A DNA stretch of 64,000 nucleotides from Catellatospora methionotrophica (GTDB lineage: Bacteria; Actinomycetota; Actinomycetes; Mycobacteriales; Micromonosporaceae). Within the stretch, counting starts at the first letter, position 1. The number at the start of each line of letters is the position of its first letter. The notes under the pieces were generated by a model. That model saw nothing but the letters and a program-made list of their open reading frames with translations, was not told the DNA's origin and searched no databases. The DNA lies in the NCBI RefSeq assembly GCF_011297335.1, contig NZ_JAAOTJ010000001.1, forward strand, positions 682,001 to 746,000, read 5' to 3'. The position numbers and the translations under genes were made by a program. Shown here in pieces: positions 49,813-58,738 of the stretch.

Positions 49813-51426
49813 CTAGAGCGCCGTCTTCTGCGGTGCGGTGGTCACCACGATGACGGTGGGGCCGTCCGCGCCCAGGGCGGCGGTGAACTCGGCCTCCAGC
49901 TGCTCGGTGGTGGTGACCTCGACGCCGCGGCAGCCGAATCCGCGCGCCACGCCCACGATGTCGAGTCCGGGCAGGTCCAGCCCGGGCACGCCCGGGGTGT
50001 GCTCCAGCTCGGCGAAGGACTTCAGGATGGAGTACTCGCCGTTGCGCATGGCCACGTAGACGACGGACAGGCGGTGCTGCGCAGCGGTCCACAGTGCCTG
50101 GATCGAGTACTGGAAGGAGCCGTCGCCGACCAGGGCGACCACCGGTCGCTTCACCTCGCGCGCCCGCAGGCCCATGGCGATGCCGACGGTGGCGGGCACG
50201 GCCCAGCCGATACCGCCGCTGGCCGTGCCGTAGAACGACCGCGGTTCGGTGGTCGGCAGCCACTGGGCGTGCTGGCCCATCGTCGAGGTGGACTCGTTGA
50301 CGATGACCGCGTGCGGCGGCCGTACCCGGCTCAGCGCCGCGTAGACCTCGTCGGGGGTTAGCGGGCTGCTGGGGGTGGCGGGCAGCTCGCGCGGCCACGC
50401 CAGCGGCGGCGGTGCGGTGCGGGCGCTGCCGACGGCCACCAGCTCGGTCAGCTGCCGGATCGCCTGCTGCGGGTTGCCGAGCAGGCTGTCACCGACCCGC
50501 GCGGCACCGGCGGCGCCCGGGTCCTGGGTGATGTGCAGCAGGTCGGTGCCCGCGGGCAGGATGTCGCCGGGCACCCACGGGTAGTACCGGAACACCTCGG
50601 TCCCGATGACCACGACGAGGTCGTGCCCTTCGAGCCGCTCGCTGACGCTCTGCAGGGACATGCCCAGCGGTCCCTGGTACAGCGGGTGGTCCTCGGGGAA
50701 CGAGGTGCGGTCGGCCAGCGGGGCGCCGTAGACGGCGGCGTTGAGCTTCTCGGCCAGGGCCACGGCGTCCTGCCAGCCGCCCACCCGGTCCACGTCCGGC
50801 CCGAACACCAGGGCGGGGTGCTGGCTGGCGCTGATGCGGTCGGCGAAGTGGCGCAGGCGCTCGGGATCCGGTGCGAAACTGCTGCTGACCGAGCGCCGGA
50901 TCGCCGGACCGTCCAGGGGGTGGTTCCAGTCGTCGAGCGGGATCGACAGGAAGACCGGGCCCGCGGGCGGCTGCAGTGCCATCGCGTACGCCCGCATGAA
51001 CGCCTCGGGCACGGCTTCGGCGCGGGCCGGTTCGTAGGCCCACTTCACCCACGGACGCGGCATCATGGTGGCGTCGGGGCTGGCCAGGTACGGGTCTCCG
51101 ACGAGCATCTCGCGGTGCTGCTGCCCCGCGGTGACGATGAGCGGCGTATGTCCCTTGTAGGCCGCGATCAGATTGCCCATGCTGTTGCCCAGCCCCGCGC
51201 ACGAGTGCAGATTGACCAGCGCCGGACGTTCGGTGGCCTGGGCGAACCCGTCGGCCATCGCGATCGCCGACGCCTCCTGCAGGGCCAGGACGTAGTGGAA
51301 GTCGTCGGGGAAGTCCTGCAGGAACGTCTGCTCGGTGGACCCCGGATTGCCGAACACCGTGGTCAGACCGAGCGACCTCAGCAGGTCGTAGGTCACGCCG
51401 TGGACCGTCGTCTTGATGTTGTTCAT
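49813..51426 (-). CDS. mdlC: Benzoylformate decarboxylase-like ThDP enzyme
   Basis: A 537-residue thiamine-diphosphate enzyme. Similarity to benzoylformate decarboxylase is strong: FGNPGSTEQTFLQDFPDDFH, ALQEASAIAMADGFAQATER and NLHSCAGLGNSMGNLIAAYK. The counterparts of catalytic Ser (S30), Glu (E51) and His (H74) are present. The second active-site His of the pseudomonad enzyme (H281, from memory, in an FRYH context) appears as Tyr282 in FRYYPWV, so substrate use may differ. The ThDP motif GDGSFQYSIQALWTAAQHRL is intact. ATG at 51426 has GAGGAG upstream. It would turn a 2-oxo acid into an aldehyde. Confidence 0.87.
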   Translation of the reverse strand: MNNIKTTVHGVTYDLLRSLGLTTVFGNPGSTEQTFLQDFPDDFHYVLALQEASAIAMADGFAQATERPALVNLHSCAGLGNSMGNLIAAYKGHTPLIVTAGQQHREMLVGDPYLASPDATMMPRPWVKWAYEPARAEAVPEAFMRAYAMALQPPAGPVFLSIPLDDWNHPLDGPAIRRSVSSSFAPDPERLRHFADRISASQHPALVFGPDVDRVGGWQDAVALAEKLNAAVYGAPLADRTSFPEDHPLYQGPLGMSLQSVSERLEGHDLVVVIGTEVFRYYPWVPGDILPAGTDLLHITQDPGAAGAARVGDSLLGNPQQAIRQLTELVAVGSARTAPPPLAWPRELPATPSSPLTPDEVYAALSRVRPPHAVIVNESTSTMGQHAQWLPTTEPRSFYGTASGGIGWAVPATVGIAMGLRAREVKRPVVALVGDGSFQYSIQALWTAAQHRLSVVYVAMRNGEYSILKSFAELEHTPGVPGLDLPGLDIVGVARGFGCRGVEVTTTEQLEAEFTAALGADGPTVIVVTTAPQKTAL

Positions 51427-51632
51427 ATCGGTCGACCACTCCTCGCCACTGAGCGCACCGAGCGACCGCGAGGCACGTCTCCCACGCAGCGGTTCACCGA
51501 CACGCATGATCACGTAACCAACACAGCGTACAGATATAACAACGCTGAGTGGTGCGAATGACCGGTCCCGCACGGCAGGGCAACTGCGCCGAACGCCCGT
51601 ACGCAGGTCGTTCCGGCGCTTACGGTGTGTTG

Positions 51633-52556
51633 ATGCAGCTATGGATCGCTCACGAACTCGGGCGCGAGCTGATGGGGGCGCTTCCCGACGGGGTCGGCGT
51701 ACAGGTGCTGGCGGCGGCCGACGCCCCGTTTCCCGGGGACCCCTCTGACGTCCAGTTCTGGGTTCCGCCGCTGCTCGGGGGAGCCGAGACCGTCGCACTC
51801 GCCCAGCGCATGTCCGGTCTGCGTGTGGTGCAGCTACTGAGCGCGGGCGCGGACGCGTGGGTGGGGCAGCTGAGCGACGGAGTGACATTGTGTGACGCAC
51901 GGGGCGTCCACGACGTGGACGTCGCGGAGTGGGTCGTCGCGGCGATCCTGTCCAGCCTGCGCCGACTGGACTACCTCGCCCTGGCACAGCACGAGCACAG
52001 GTTCGCTCACACGGATGTCGGCCTCACCGACGAACTGGCCGGAAAGCGCGTGATGATCGTCGGCGCGGGATCGATCGGGCAGGCCACGGCAGCGCGACTG
52101 GCACCGTTCGGGGTGCACCTGACCTACGTCGCGCATACCGCTCACGACGGCATGCACAGCGTGGACGACCTTCCCGGGCTGCTGCCGCAGGCCGACATCG
52201 TCGTGCTGCTGCTGCCGCTGACCGCGCATACCACGGGCATGGTCGACGCGCCCTTCCTCGCGGCCATGCCCGACGGAGCGCTGCTCGTCAACGCCGCACG
52301 TGGGCCGGTCGTCGACACCGACGCCCTGGTCGCAGAGCTGTCCACCGGCCGGATCCGGGCGGCGCTGGACGTCACCGACCCTGAACCGCTGCCGACTGAC
52401 CATCCCCTGTGGAACCTGCCCGATGTCCTGTTCACGCCACACATCGGCGGTGCCACCAAGGGCGTGCTACCTCGCGCCTACCGCCTCGTGGCCGACCAGG
52501 TGCGCCGCTTCACGGCGGGCGAGCCGCTGCTCAACAAGGTCGAGGGCGGGTACTGA
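51633..52556 (+). CDS. D-isomer specific 2-hydroxyacid dehydrogenase
   Basis: A 307-residue NAD(P)-dependent dehydrogenase. The Rossmann motif is VMIVGAGSIGQATAARLAPF. The catalytic set is Arg in NAARGPVVD, Glu in VTDPEPLPTDHPLW and His in FTPHIGGATK. It interconverts 2-hydroxy and 2-oxo acids; the divergent decarboxylase could use the latter. ATG at 51633 is chosen as the start of the first strand (MQLWIAHELG). No ribosome site is seen and a TACGGT box lies six bases before, so it may be leaderless. The 206-base gap to the decarboxylase holds no gene, only an AT-rich patch with a CAGCG/CGCTG dyad (51524-51547). Confidence 0.87.
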   Translation: MQLWIAHELGRELMGALPDGVGVQVLAAADAPFPGDPSDVQFWVPPLLGGAETVALAQRMSGLRVVQLLSAGADAWVGQLSDGVTLCDARGVHDVDVAEWVVAAILSSLRRLDYLALAQHEHRFAHTDVGLTDELAGKRVMIVGAGSIGQATAARLAPFGVHLTYVAHTAHDGMHSVDDLPGLLPQADIVVLLLPLTAHTTGMVDAPFLAAMPDGALLVNAARGPVVDTDALVAELSTGRIRAALDVTDPEPLPTDHPLWNLPDVLFTPHIGGATKGVLPRAYRLVADQVRRFTAGEPLLNKVEGGY

Positions 52557-52670
52557 GCACAGGAACCGCGGATGGCTGGTGACCGGCGGCGTAGGTGGGG
52601 TCGACGCCTGGCTCCTGCTGGTCAGGCAGCCGCCCGTGACGTGAACGGCCGGTGAGGAAGGGGTGTCGCG

Positions 52671-53408
52671 ATGGACCTCGGCGTCAAGGACCACGTCTAC
52701 GTCGTCACCGGCGGCAGCCGGGGCCTGGGCCTGGCCGCTGCGCAGGCGCTGACCGCCGACGGTGCCAAGGTCGTCATCACGGGCCTGGGTGACGGTGTCG
52801 CGGAGGCTGCCCGAGGGCTCGGCGGTGCGGAGCACGCGGTAGGCGTCGTGGCGGACAACGCCGACCCGGCCACCGGGGACGCGCTGGTCGCCGCCGCGCT
52901 GACCACGTTCGGGCGCCTGGACGGTGCCATGATCAGCGTCGGCGGGCCGCCGGTCGGGACCGCCATGGACGTCGAGGACCAGGTGTGGCGTCAGGCGTTC
53001 GAGTCGACCTTCCTCGGGGCGCTGCGGATCGCCAAGGCGGTCGCCGGGACCTGCGGCACCGGTGGGTCGATCACGTTCGTGCTCTCCTCCTCGGTACGCG
53101 AGCCCATCCCCGGCCTGGCCGTCTCCAACGGCCTGCGGCCCGGATTGGCGATGCTGGCCAAGACGCTCACCGATGAGCTGGGTCCGAAAGGGATCAGAGT
53201 CAACGGGCTCATGCCGGCCTACATCGCCACCGACCGCCAGAAGGAGCTGTCGGCGATCACCTGCGGCAAGCCCCCGGACAACGCGCTGGGCCGGTTCGGC
53301 GAGCCGGCGGAGTTCGGTCGCGCCGCCGCGTTCCTGCTCTCCCCGGCCGCCGGTTACCTCACCGGCGTGATGCTGCCCGTCGACGGCGGAGCCCTGCGCA
53401 TGCTCTGA
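52671..53408 (+). CDS. Short-chain dehydrogenase/reductase, atypical active site
   Basis: A 245-residue SDR with the NAD(P) motif VVTGGSRGLGLAAAQALTAD, the NNAG-like position replaced by SVGGPPVG, and Ser in VLSSSVREPIP. The usual catalytic YxxxK is missing: the aligned residues read SNGLR in GLAVSNGLRPGLAMLAKTL. A known SDR subgroup of ketoacyl-reductase-like proteins shows the same loss, so this may be a distinct mechanism or a non-catalytic member. GAGGAAGG lies before the ATG. It ends six bases before a strong terminator. Confidence 0.85.
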   Translation: MDLGVKDHVYVVTGGSRGLGLAAAQALTADGAKVVITGLGDGVAEAARGLGGAEHAVGVVADNADPATGDALVAAALTTFGRLDGAMISVGGPPVGTAMDVEDQVWRQAFESTFLGALRIAKAVAGTCGTGGSITFVLSSSVREPIPGLAVSNGLRPGLAMLAKTLTDELGPKGIRVNGLMPAYIATDRQKELSAITCGKPPDNALGRFGEPAEFGRAAAFLLSPAAGYLTGVMLPVDGGALRML

Positions 53409-53413
53409 CGCGA

Positions 53414-53455
53414 CGCGGGGCGTGGCAGCGCCGTAATCTGCGGCCACGCCCCGCG
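53414..53455. terminator. Strong bidirectional terminator
   Basis: Perfect 13-bp stem CGCGGGGCGTGGC (53414-53426) / GCCACGCCCCGCG (53443-53455) with a 16-base loop. It fills the 52-base gap between the convergent SDR and M1 peptidase genes. Confidence 0.85.
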
Positions 53456-53460
53456 GTCGA

Positions 53461-54927
53461 TCAGTTCGGCAGCGGGCCGGTCTCCGGCGGTGTGGTCGGT
53501 GAGTCCAGCCACGTGTCGATCAGCGCGGTGAAGTCGTGGCCGGTCTTGCGGTTGACGTACGCGGTGAACGACGCCCGGCTCTGCTGCGTGTGCAGGTTGT
53601 CCTGGACCCAGCCGCGGGCCAGCGCGAAGAAGCGGTCGTCGCCCAGCGCCTGGTGCAGCTGGCGCAGCATCGCCGAGGCGCAGGTGTACATGCAGGTGTT
53701 GCCGAACTCGGCGGCGTTGGGCTTGCCCGGCGGGCCGTACTGCTTGCGGTAGGTGCCGTCGAGTTCCCGGTTCTGTGCGATGCGCTCGGCCGGGCTCATC
53801 TCGCCGGGGTAGACCTCCGCCTCGTAGAGGCGCTGGGCGTAGAGCGCCCAGCCCTCGTTGAGCCAGAAGTCGCGCCAGTCGGCAGGGGTGACGGCATCGC
53901 CGAACCAGTGGTGCGCCCACTCGTGCAGTAGCGTGCCGTCGAAGTTGCGGGGACCCATCTGCCCGAACCGGTCTCCCATGGTGACCATCTGCTGGGTCTC
54001 CATCGCCGACGGCGACTCGACCATGACCACGCCCGCCGCGTCGAACGGGTACGGGCCGAAGCGCTTCGCCAGCCATTCCAGCTGCTCGGCGGTCTTCTTC
54101 ATCATCGGCAGGTACGACGCCTGATCGGCGTGGTACCAGTACGTGATGGGCAGGCCGTGCGGGCCGGTCGCGGTGGCCGTCCTGTACTTGCCGACCGCCA
54201 GGGTGGTCAGGTAGGACGCGACCGGCACCGTGCTGCGGTAGCGGAAGGTATCGCCCTGCTGGTCCTGCGGGGTGCCCGACGCGACCGCCGACCAGCCCTC
54301 GGGGACGGTGACCGCGATGTCGTACAGCGCCTCGTCCGAAGGTTGGTCGTTGGCGGGATACCAGGTGAACGCGCCGAACGGCTCCTGCATGGTCCACAGG
54401 CCGCCGGCGCTGTCGACGGTCAGGCCGAGCGGGTGCTCGTCGCCGCGGGTCGTGGTCGGCCACGGAGTGGTGCTCGGCTTGCCTTCGTAGCCGACGACGA
54501 GCGTGAAGGGGACGTCGGCCTTCACCGGCGACTGGACGACCAGCTTCTCCGCGGTGACCGCGCCGGTGGCGGGGCCGCCGTCGAGGCTGAGTCGGGTGAT
54601 CTTGTATGGCTTGAAGTCGAGGCTGACCGACGCCGCGTCGCGGGTCGGCCGGACGCGCAGGGTCGCCGTGCCGGTGAGCACCCGCTTGGTGGGCGACCAC
54701 GCCAGCTCCAGCCCGTAGTGCAGCACGTCGACGGCGTCGGTGCCGTGCTCCGGGTACTGGGAGTCGACGACCGGTGTGGACAGACCGGCGGCGTAGGCGG
54801 CGTACTCCCCCGGCAGGCCGGTGGCCGGCGCGGCCGACGGGGTGGCCTCGGGCGCCGGTGATCCGGTGGTGCAGCCGCCGAGCAGCGCCAGGAGCGTCAC
54901 TGCGACGATGGTTGTGCGGGTATACAA
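53461..54927 (-). CDS. M1 family zinc metallopeptidase lipoprotein
   Basis: A 488-residue exported aminopeptidase-like enzyme. The zinc site is complete: H335-E336-x-x-H339 in LLHEWAHHWF and E358 in WLNEGWALY, 18 residues after the second His. A beta-sandwich N-domain precedes it, with QEPFGAFTWYPANDQPSDEA typical of M1. The start is taken at TTG 54927 because GGAG lies seven bases before it and it yields a compact lipoprotein signal (MYTRTTIVAVTLLALLGGC). A GTG at 54981 would add 18 residues. The lipid would sit on C19, tethering the enzyme outside the cell. Confidence 0.87.
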   Translation of the reverse strand: MYTRTTIVAVTLLALLGGCTTGSPAPEATPSAAPATGLPGEYAAYAAGLSTPVVDSQYPEHGTDAVDVLHYGLELAWSPTKRVLTGTATLRVRPTRDAASVSLDFKPYKITRLSLDGGPATGAVTAEKLVVQSPVKADVPFTLVVGYEGKPSTTPWPTTTRGDEHPLGLTVDSAGGLWTMQEPFGAFTWYPANDQPSDEALYDIAVTVPEGWSAVASGTPQDQQGDTFRYRSTVPVASYLTTLAVGKYRTATATGPHGLPITYWYHADQASYLPMMKKTAEQLEWLAKRFGPYPFDAAGVVMVESPSAMETQQMVTMGDRFGQMGPRNFDGTLLHEWAHHWFGDAVTPADWRDFWLNEGWALYAQRLYEAEVYPGEMSPAERIAQNRELDGTYRKQYGPPGKPNAAEFGNTCMYTCASAMLRQLHQALGDDRFFALARGWVQDNLHTQQSRASFTAYVNRKTGHDFTALIDTWLDSPTTPPETGPLPN

Positions 54928-55056
54928 GGTGGCGCTCCGTCGAGAAGTGAGGGATGAACTCTCGACCAGACGCAATGGCACACTCGATCGGTTGAGGTGG
55001 TGAAGTAAAGATCAGGTGAACACCGCAGCGCCGCTGCCGGGCGTTTCACACCCCGG

Positions 55057-56496
55057 TCAGCCGCCACAGATGGCCAGCGGCGGCGAGTTGCGGGTCTTGC
55101 GGTAGATGTCGTGTTTCTTGAGTTCGATCTTCTTCAGCGCGTCCACCGCGGTGCCGAGGACCTTTCCCAGCGCCTTCTTCGCCGGTTCGCTGGCGTCGAC
55201 GCCGATGCCCGCCGACGCCGCGACGTTCAGGGTCGCGCTCTGACAGCGCACGATGGCCAGGTCGGACCCGAGGGTCAGGCCCACGGTCGCGGCGAGTTTG
55301 GCGTACGGTCCGGCCGACAGCGCGAGGATGCCGAAGCCGAGCTTCACCGTCAGCGCCGCGCCCCAGACGAAGCCGTTGATGCCGAGCGAGGTGCCGCGGA
55401 TCGAGTTGGTGATGCTCTTGAGCGTGCCGAGGGTGGGCGGCTTGCCGCCGCCGATCGGCCCGTGGACGGACCATTCGCCCTCGGCGCTGAGGGTGGAGTT
55501 CTTGGCGCTGAAGGCGGTCGCGACGGACAGCTTGAAACCGACCTTGAGCGTCATCGGTACGCCGTAGATCAGCAACTGGCTGCTGACGAGCTGTGCGGGG
55601 ACGTCCACGGTCCAGCGGCCGTTGCCGCGCAGCCCCTGCCCACTGCCGCTGTCGATCTTGATGCCGATCGACTGGATCCCGTCGAGGATCACCTGCGGGT
55701 CGCGGGCCACCTCGATCGCGTTGCTGCGAATGGTGAGGTCGGCGCGGAACTTCGGCCGGTCGTAGGTGACATGGAACTCACTGTTGATCTTCGTGCCCTT
55801 GTGGTCGAGGGTCGCCTGCAGGCCCAGCCGGTTGCCGTCGTGCACGACGCCGAACTTCCAGTCGCCTTCGGGCTCGACCTCCCCGGCCGGCTTGCGCACC
55901 CGCGCACCGGGTTGGCGTAGGCCGAATCCTGCCGTCACCGCCAGCGCGGTGTCGTCCACGGTACGGCCGAAGGCCGCCGGACTGGCCGGGGCCGGGGCCG
56001 AGGTGGCAGGACTCGGGTCGTCCTTGACCGAGATGTCGGTGTACTCGTAGCCGCCCGGAGCCGTACCCGCGTCGACGATGCTGGCCTGGCCGAACGACAG
56101 CTCCTCGTCGAACTGCAGGTGCCCGTCGCGGATCACGTCGGTCACGTCGACCGGCGCGATCGTCACCACGACGTCATCGCCCTCGGCAGCGGTTCGCACG
56201 ACCCGGCCGACGGCCAGGGCACTGGCGAACAGCACCTTGCCCGGCTTGAGGTCGGCGACACCACCGGCGTCGCCGTCGAGCGTGATCGTCATCCGGGCCG
56301 GGTCGATGCCGCGGATCGCGGTCGGCCCGCCGTCGATGAGCACCACGTCGGGATCCAGAGTGATGGAGGAATCCGGCCGCGGCGCCTTGCCGTAACGGGC
56401 CTCGGCCTCCTCCATCGACAGCTCGTCGGGCCCGCAGCCGGTCAGGCCGACGGCGGCGACCAGGAGCAGCGCGGTGATCATCGCGGGCGTTCTCAA
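55057..56496 (-). CDS. Lipoprotein of unknown function, last of a four-gene operon
   Basis: A 479-residue lipoprotein (signal MRTPAMITALLLVAAVGLTG with the acylated Cys at 21). The first 160 residues form a beta-rich part (DPDVVLIDGGPTAIRGID, KVLFASALAVGRVVRTA), then a Pro/Ala linker and a large C-terminal domain with several glycine-rich hydrophobic stretches (GINGFVWGAALTVKLGFGIL). I do not recognise it. The ATG overlaps the previous stop by four bases. Two late cysteines (near residue 417 and at 477) may form a disulfide. Confidence 0.75.
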   Translation of the reverse strand: MRTPAMITALLLVAAVGLTGCGPDELSMEEAEARYGKAPRPDSSITLDPDVVLIDGGPTAIRGIDPARMTITLDGDAGGVADLKPGKVLFASALAVGRVVRTAAEGDDVVVTIAPVDVTDVIRDGHLQFDEELSFGQASIVDAGTAPGGYEYTDISVKDDPSPATSAPAPASPAAFGRTVDDTALAVTAGFGLRQPGARVRKPAGEVEPEGDWKFGVVHDGNRLGLQATLDHKGTKINSEFHVTYDRPKFRADLTIRSNAIEVARDPQVILDGIQSIGIKIDSGSGQGLRGNGRWTVDVPAQLVSSQLLIYGVPMTLKVGFKLSVATAFSAKNSTLSAEGEWSVHGPIGGGKPPTLGTLKSITNSIRGTSLGINGFVWGAALTVKLGFGILALSAGPYAKLAATVGLTLGSDLAIVRCQSATLNVAASAGIGVDASEPAKKALGKVLGTAVDALKKIELKKHDIYRKTRNSPPLAICGG

Positions 56497-58310
56497 GACA
56501 GATCCTCTCCGGCCCCGGCGGCACCGAGGTCGATGCCGCCGGTCGTCTCGGCGAACTTGTCGGTGAACAGGTCGGCGACCTCGTCGACGCCCCGCACGGT
56601 CAGGCCCAACCGGGCCGGGGTGAACGAGTCCGGCACCGAGAACAGGACGCTGAGCTCCTGCGTCTGGCCGGGCTGGAAGTCGCCGATACCGCCGTCGGCC
56701 ACGAGCTGGGTCAGGTAGCCGCCGGTGGCCAGCAGGAACACCATGCCCGCCGGGCGGAACACCAAGCCCAGCGCCCGCGCCCGCGCGGCCGGCGAGCAGG
56801 TGACGGTCATCCGCAGTTCGAGCTGGCGGGTGCCCGGAGCCGGGGCAGGCACCGAGGACAGCAGCCCCAGCCGGTAGGAGGTGACCTGCACGGTCCAGTC
56901 ACCGGCGACGATCGGCGGCGCGGTGACCGGTCCGGTGGCCACGGCCGTCGGGTACGGCGGGACGGTCGACGCGTCGCCCAGGGGCAGGCTCGACGCCATG
57001 CTGTTGGACGGGCCGACCAGCAGCGCGGCGCTGTCCGGGGCGAGCCGGTCGACGGCGTCGAACCGCAGCGTCACCGGCGTGGTGCCGGTCGTGGCGACCG
57101 TCATGCCGCCGGTCACCGAACCCGGGTGGTAGCGGCCGCCGTCGACCAGCGCCACGTTGAACGTGAACTGCGGCGGCACGTACAGCGGACTGGTCGAGTC
57201 GGCGTTGTCGCTGGTCAGATAGCGGGCTTCGCCGTCGAGGGTCGCGGTGCGCGCGGTCGGGTCGTAGCGCAGCCGGCGCGGTGTGAAGGCGAAACCGGGC
57301 ACGTTCACGGTGCCGGTCGTGACGGCGACGTCGAACCCGGACGGCACGGCGGCCGACGGCTGCGCGCCGAGCACGGGCACGGGCGTGGGCAGGTCCGGTC
57401 CCGGAGCGTCGGACGGTGCGCCCGCGCCGATGGTGAGGCCTGCGGTCGCGTACACGATCTTGTCGGGGTGGAACGTGGCGAAGCCCTTCGTGGACACGCT
57501 GGACAGCCGCAACCGGTAGTCGCCGGGGTAGGCGGCGGGGACCGGGAAGTCGGCCCAGTTGCCGCCGAACAGGGTCCAGCTGCGCGGGATCACCCCGGCA
57601 CTGGTGTCCAGGGCCTGGATCGGCTCGCCGCCGCCGGGCGGCACGAGCAGCAGGTGCTCCTGCGGGAAGAACCCGTTGACCGGGTCGAACCGGTGCGCGA
57701 ACAGGTCGAAGTCCAGCCGCAGCACCCGCCGCCCCGGTTCGGCCTGCTGATTGAGGGCCCCGATGGAACCGGCGAGCACCCGGGCCCGGGTCACGTGCAC
57801 CGTGTACTTGCCGTTGCGCAGCCATACGTCCAGGGGCTGTGCCGTCGGCGTGAAGACCGCCGACGGTGCGCCGTCGAGGGCGACCGCGGCCTGTTCGCGC
57901 TGCTCGCCGCCGAAAACGACCCGGCCGCCGGTGGTCGGGTCGGCGGAGACCGCCTGCGCGGTGTAGGTGACCTCGGCGACCGCCCGCGGCGGGATGCGCG
58001 GCATGCCGGGCGAGGTCATCGGAACCGCACCGGTCGCCATACGCAGCGAGGCCAGCACGTTGGAGTCCGCCCAGGCGTCGCCGATGTTGCGGTACCGCAC
58101 CGCCAGCAGGTATTCGGCGCGCTGCTGGTCGTAGACGGCGTCGCCGACGGTGGCCAGCAGCGAGCCGTACTGGAACGTCACCCCGACCTCGTGGCGGACC
58201 TGACCCGGGGCCAGTGCCTGCGCGGTCTCCGCCGCGGACGGTGTCTCGTTGCCGGGATCGCAGCCGGTCAGGGCCAATAGCAGGGCGAGCGTGACGATCC
58301 GGCGGTTCAC
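56493..58310 (-). CDS. Large lipoprotein of unknown function
   Basis: A 605-residue lipoprotein: signal MNRRIVTLALLLALTGC with the lipid Cys at 17. The body is beta-rich, with immunoglobulin-like stretches such as YLLAVRYRNIGDAWADSNVL near residue 70 and WTVQVTSYRLGLLSSVPAPA near 470. The tone is of a cell-surface or substrate-binding protein, but I know no family. GTG at 58310 is fixed by GAGGAGG before it, excluding the much longer open frame upstream. It overlaps its neighbours by four bases on both sides, so all four lipoproteins are probably made together. Confidence 0.75.
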   Translation of the reverse strand: MNRRIVTLALLLALTGCDPGNETPSAAETAQALAPGQVRHEVGVTFQYGSLLATVGDAVYDQQRAEYLLAVRYRNIGDAWADSNVLASLRMATGAVPMTSPGMPRIPPRAVAEVTYTAQAVSADPTTGGRVVFGGEQREQAAVALDGAPSAVFTPTAQPLDVWLRNGKYTVHVTRARVLAGSIGALNQQAEPGRRVLRLDFDLFAHRFDPVNGFFPQEHLLLVPPGGGEPIQALDTSAGVIPRSWTLFGGNWADFPVPAAYPGDYRLRLSSVSTKGFATFHPDKIVYATAGLTIGAGAPSDAPGPDLPTPVPVLGAQPSAAVPSGFDVAVTTGTVNVPGFAFTPRRLRYDPTARTATLDGEARYLTSDNADSTSPLYVPPQFTFNVALVDGGRYHPGSVTGGMTVATTGTTPVTLRFDAVDRLAPDSAALLVGPSNSMASSLPLGDASTVPPYPTAVATGPVTAPPIVAGDWTVQVTSYRLGLLSSVPAPAPGTRQLELRMTVTCSPAARARALGLVFRPAGMVFLLATGGYLTQLVADGGIGDFQPGQTQELSVLFSVPDSFTPARLGLTVRGVDEVADLFTDKFAETTGGIDLGAAGAGEDLS

Positions 58311-58735
58311 GGGCCCTCCTCGGCTACCGCCGCCAGCAGGCAGGCGGGATCGTTGCTGATGCCGGCGGGAACGCTCGGCGCGGGACGCCCGGACGGCCTG
58401 CCGTTGGGCTGCAGCGCGGCCGCGCCCTCGTCCGGGCTCGCCGGGCGTTGCATGACCTGCGTCGTCGGCACGGCCGGGACGGGCACCGGCGTCATCGCCG
58501 GGCCGGGCACCTGACGTGCGCCCGGTGCGGCGAACGGATCGCGGGAGCCGTCCGCCGCGGGCCCCGGCCGTCCGGTCGGACACACCGGCGGCGAGCCGGG
58601 GTCCGCGCTGGCGGACGGTGCCGGGGCGGCGGCCGGGGGCGTGTCCGGGTCGCATCCGGCCAGCAGGGCGACCGCCAGCGTCAGGGGTGTCACCCAGCGG
58701 GCCAGGTGCGCGCCGGTGCCCTGCGGCCGTGGCAT
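58307..58735 (-). CDS. Small proline-rich lipoprotein
   Basis: A 142-residue lipoprotein (signal ending VALLAGC, Cys 28). The mature part is Pro/Ala/Ser-rich and likely disordered, with two further cysteines (CPTGRPGP and DPACLLAAV). Third-largest of the operon; it overlaps the next gene by four bases. The function is unknown. It may act as a linker or partner for the two large lipoproteins. Confidence 0.68.
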   Translation of the reverse strand: MPRPQGTGAHLARWVTPLTLAVALLAGCDPDTPPAAAPAPSASADPGSPPVCPTGRPGPAADGSRDPFAAPGARQVPGPAMTPVPVPAVPTTQVMQRPASPDEGAAALQPNGRPSGRPAPSVPAGISNDPACLLAAVAEEGP

Positions 58736-58738
58736 CGC

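Noticed and set aside
49813-51987. Longer form of the decarboxylase starting at 51987
   Set aside because: The added 187 residues are Arg/Pro-rich and run across the divergent dehydrogenase gene. ATG 51426 begins the ThDP fold and has a ribosome site.
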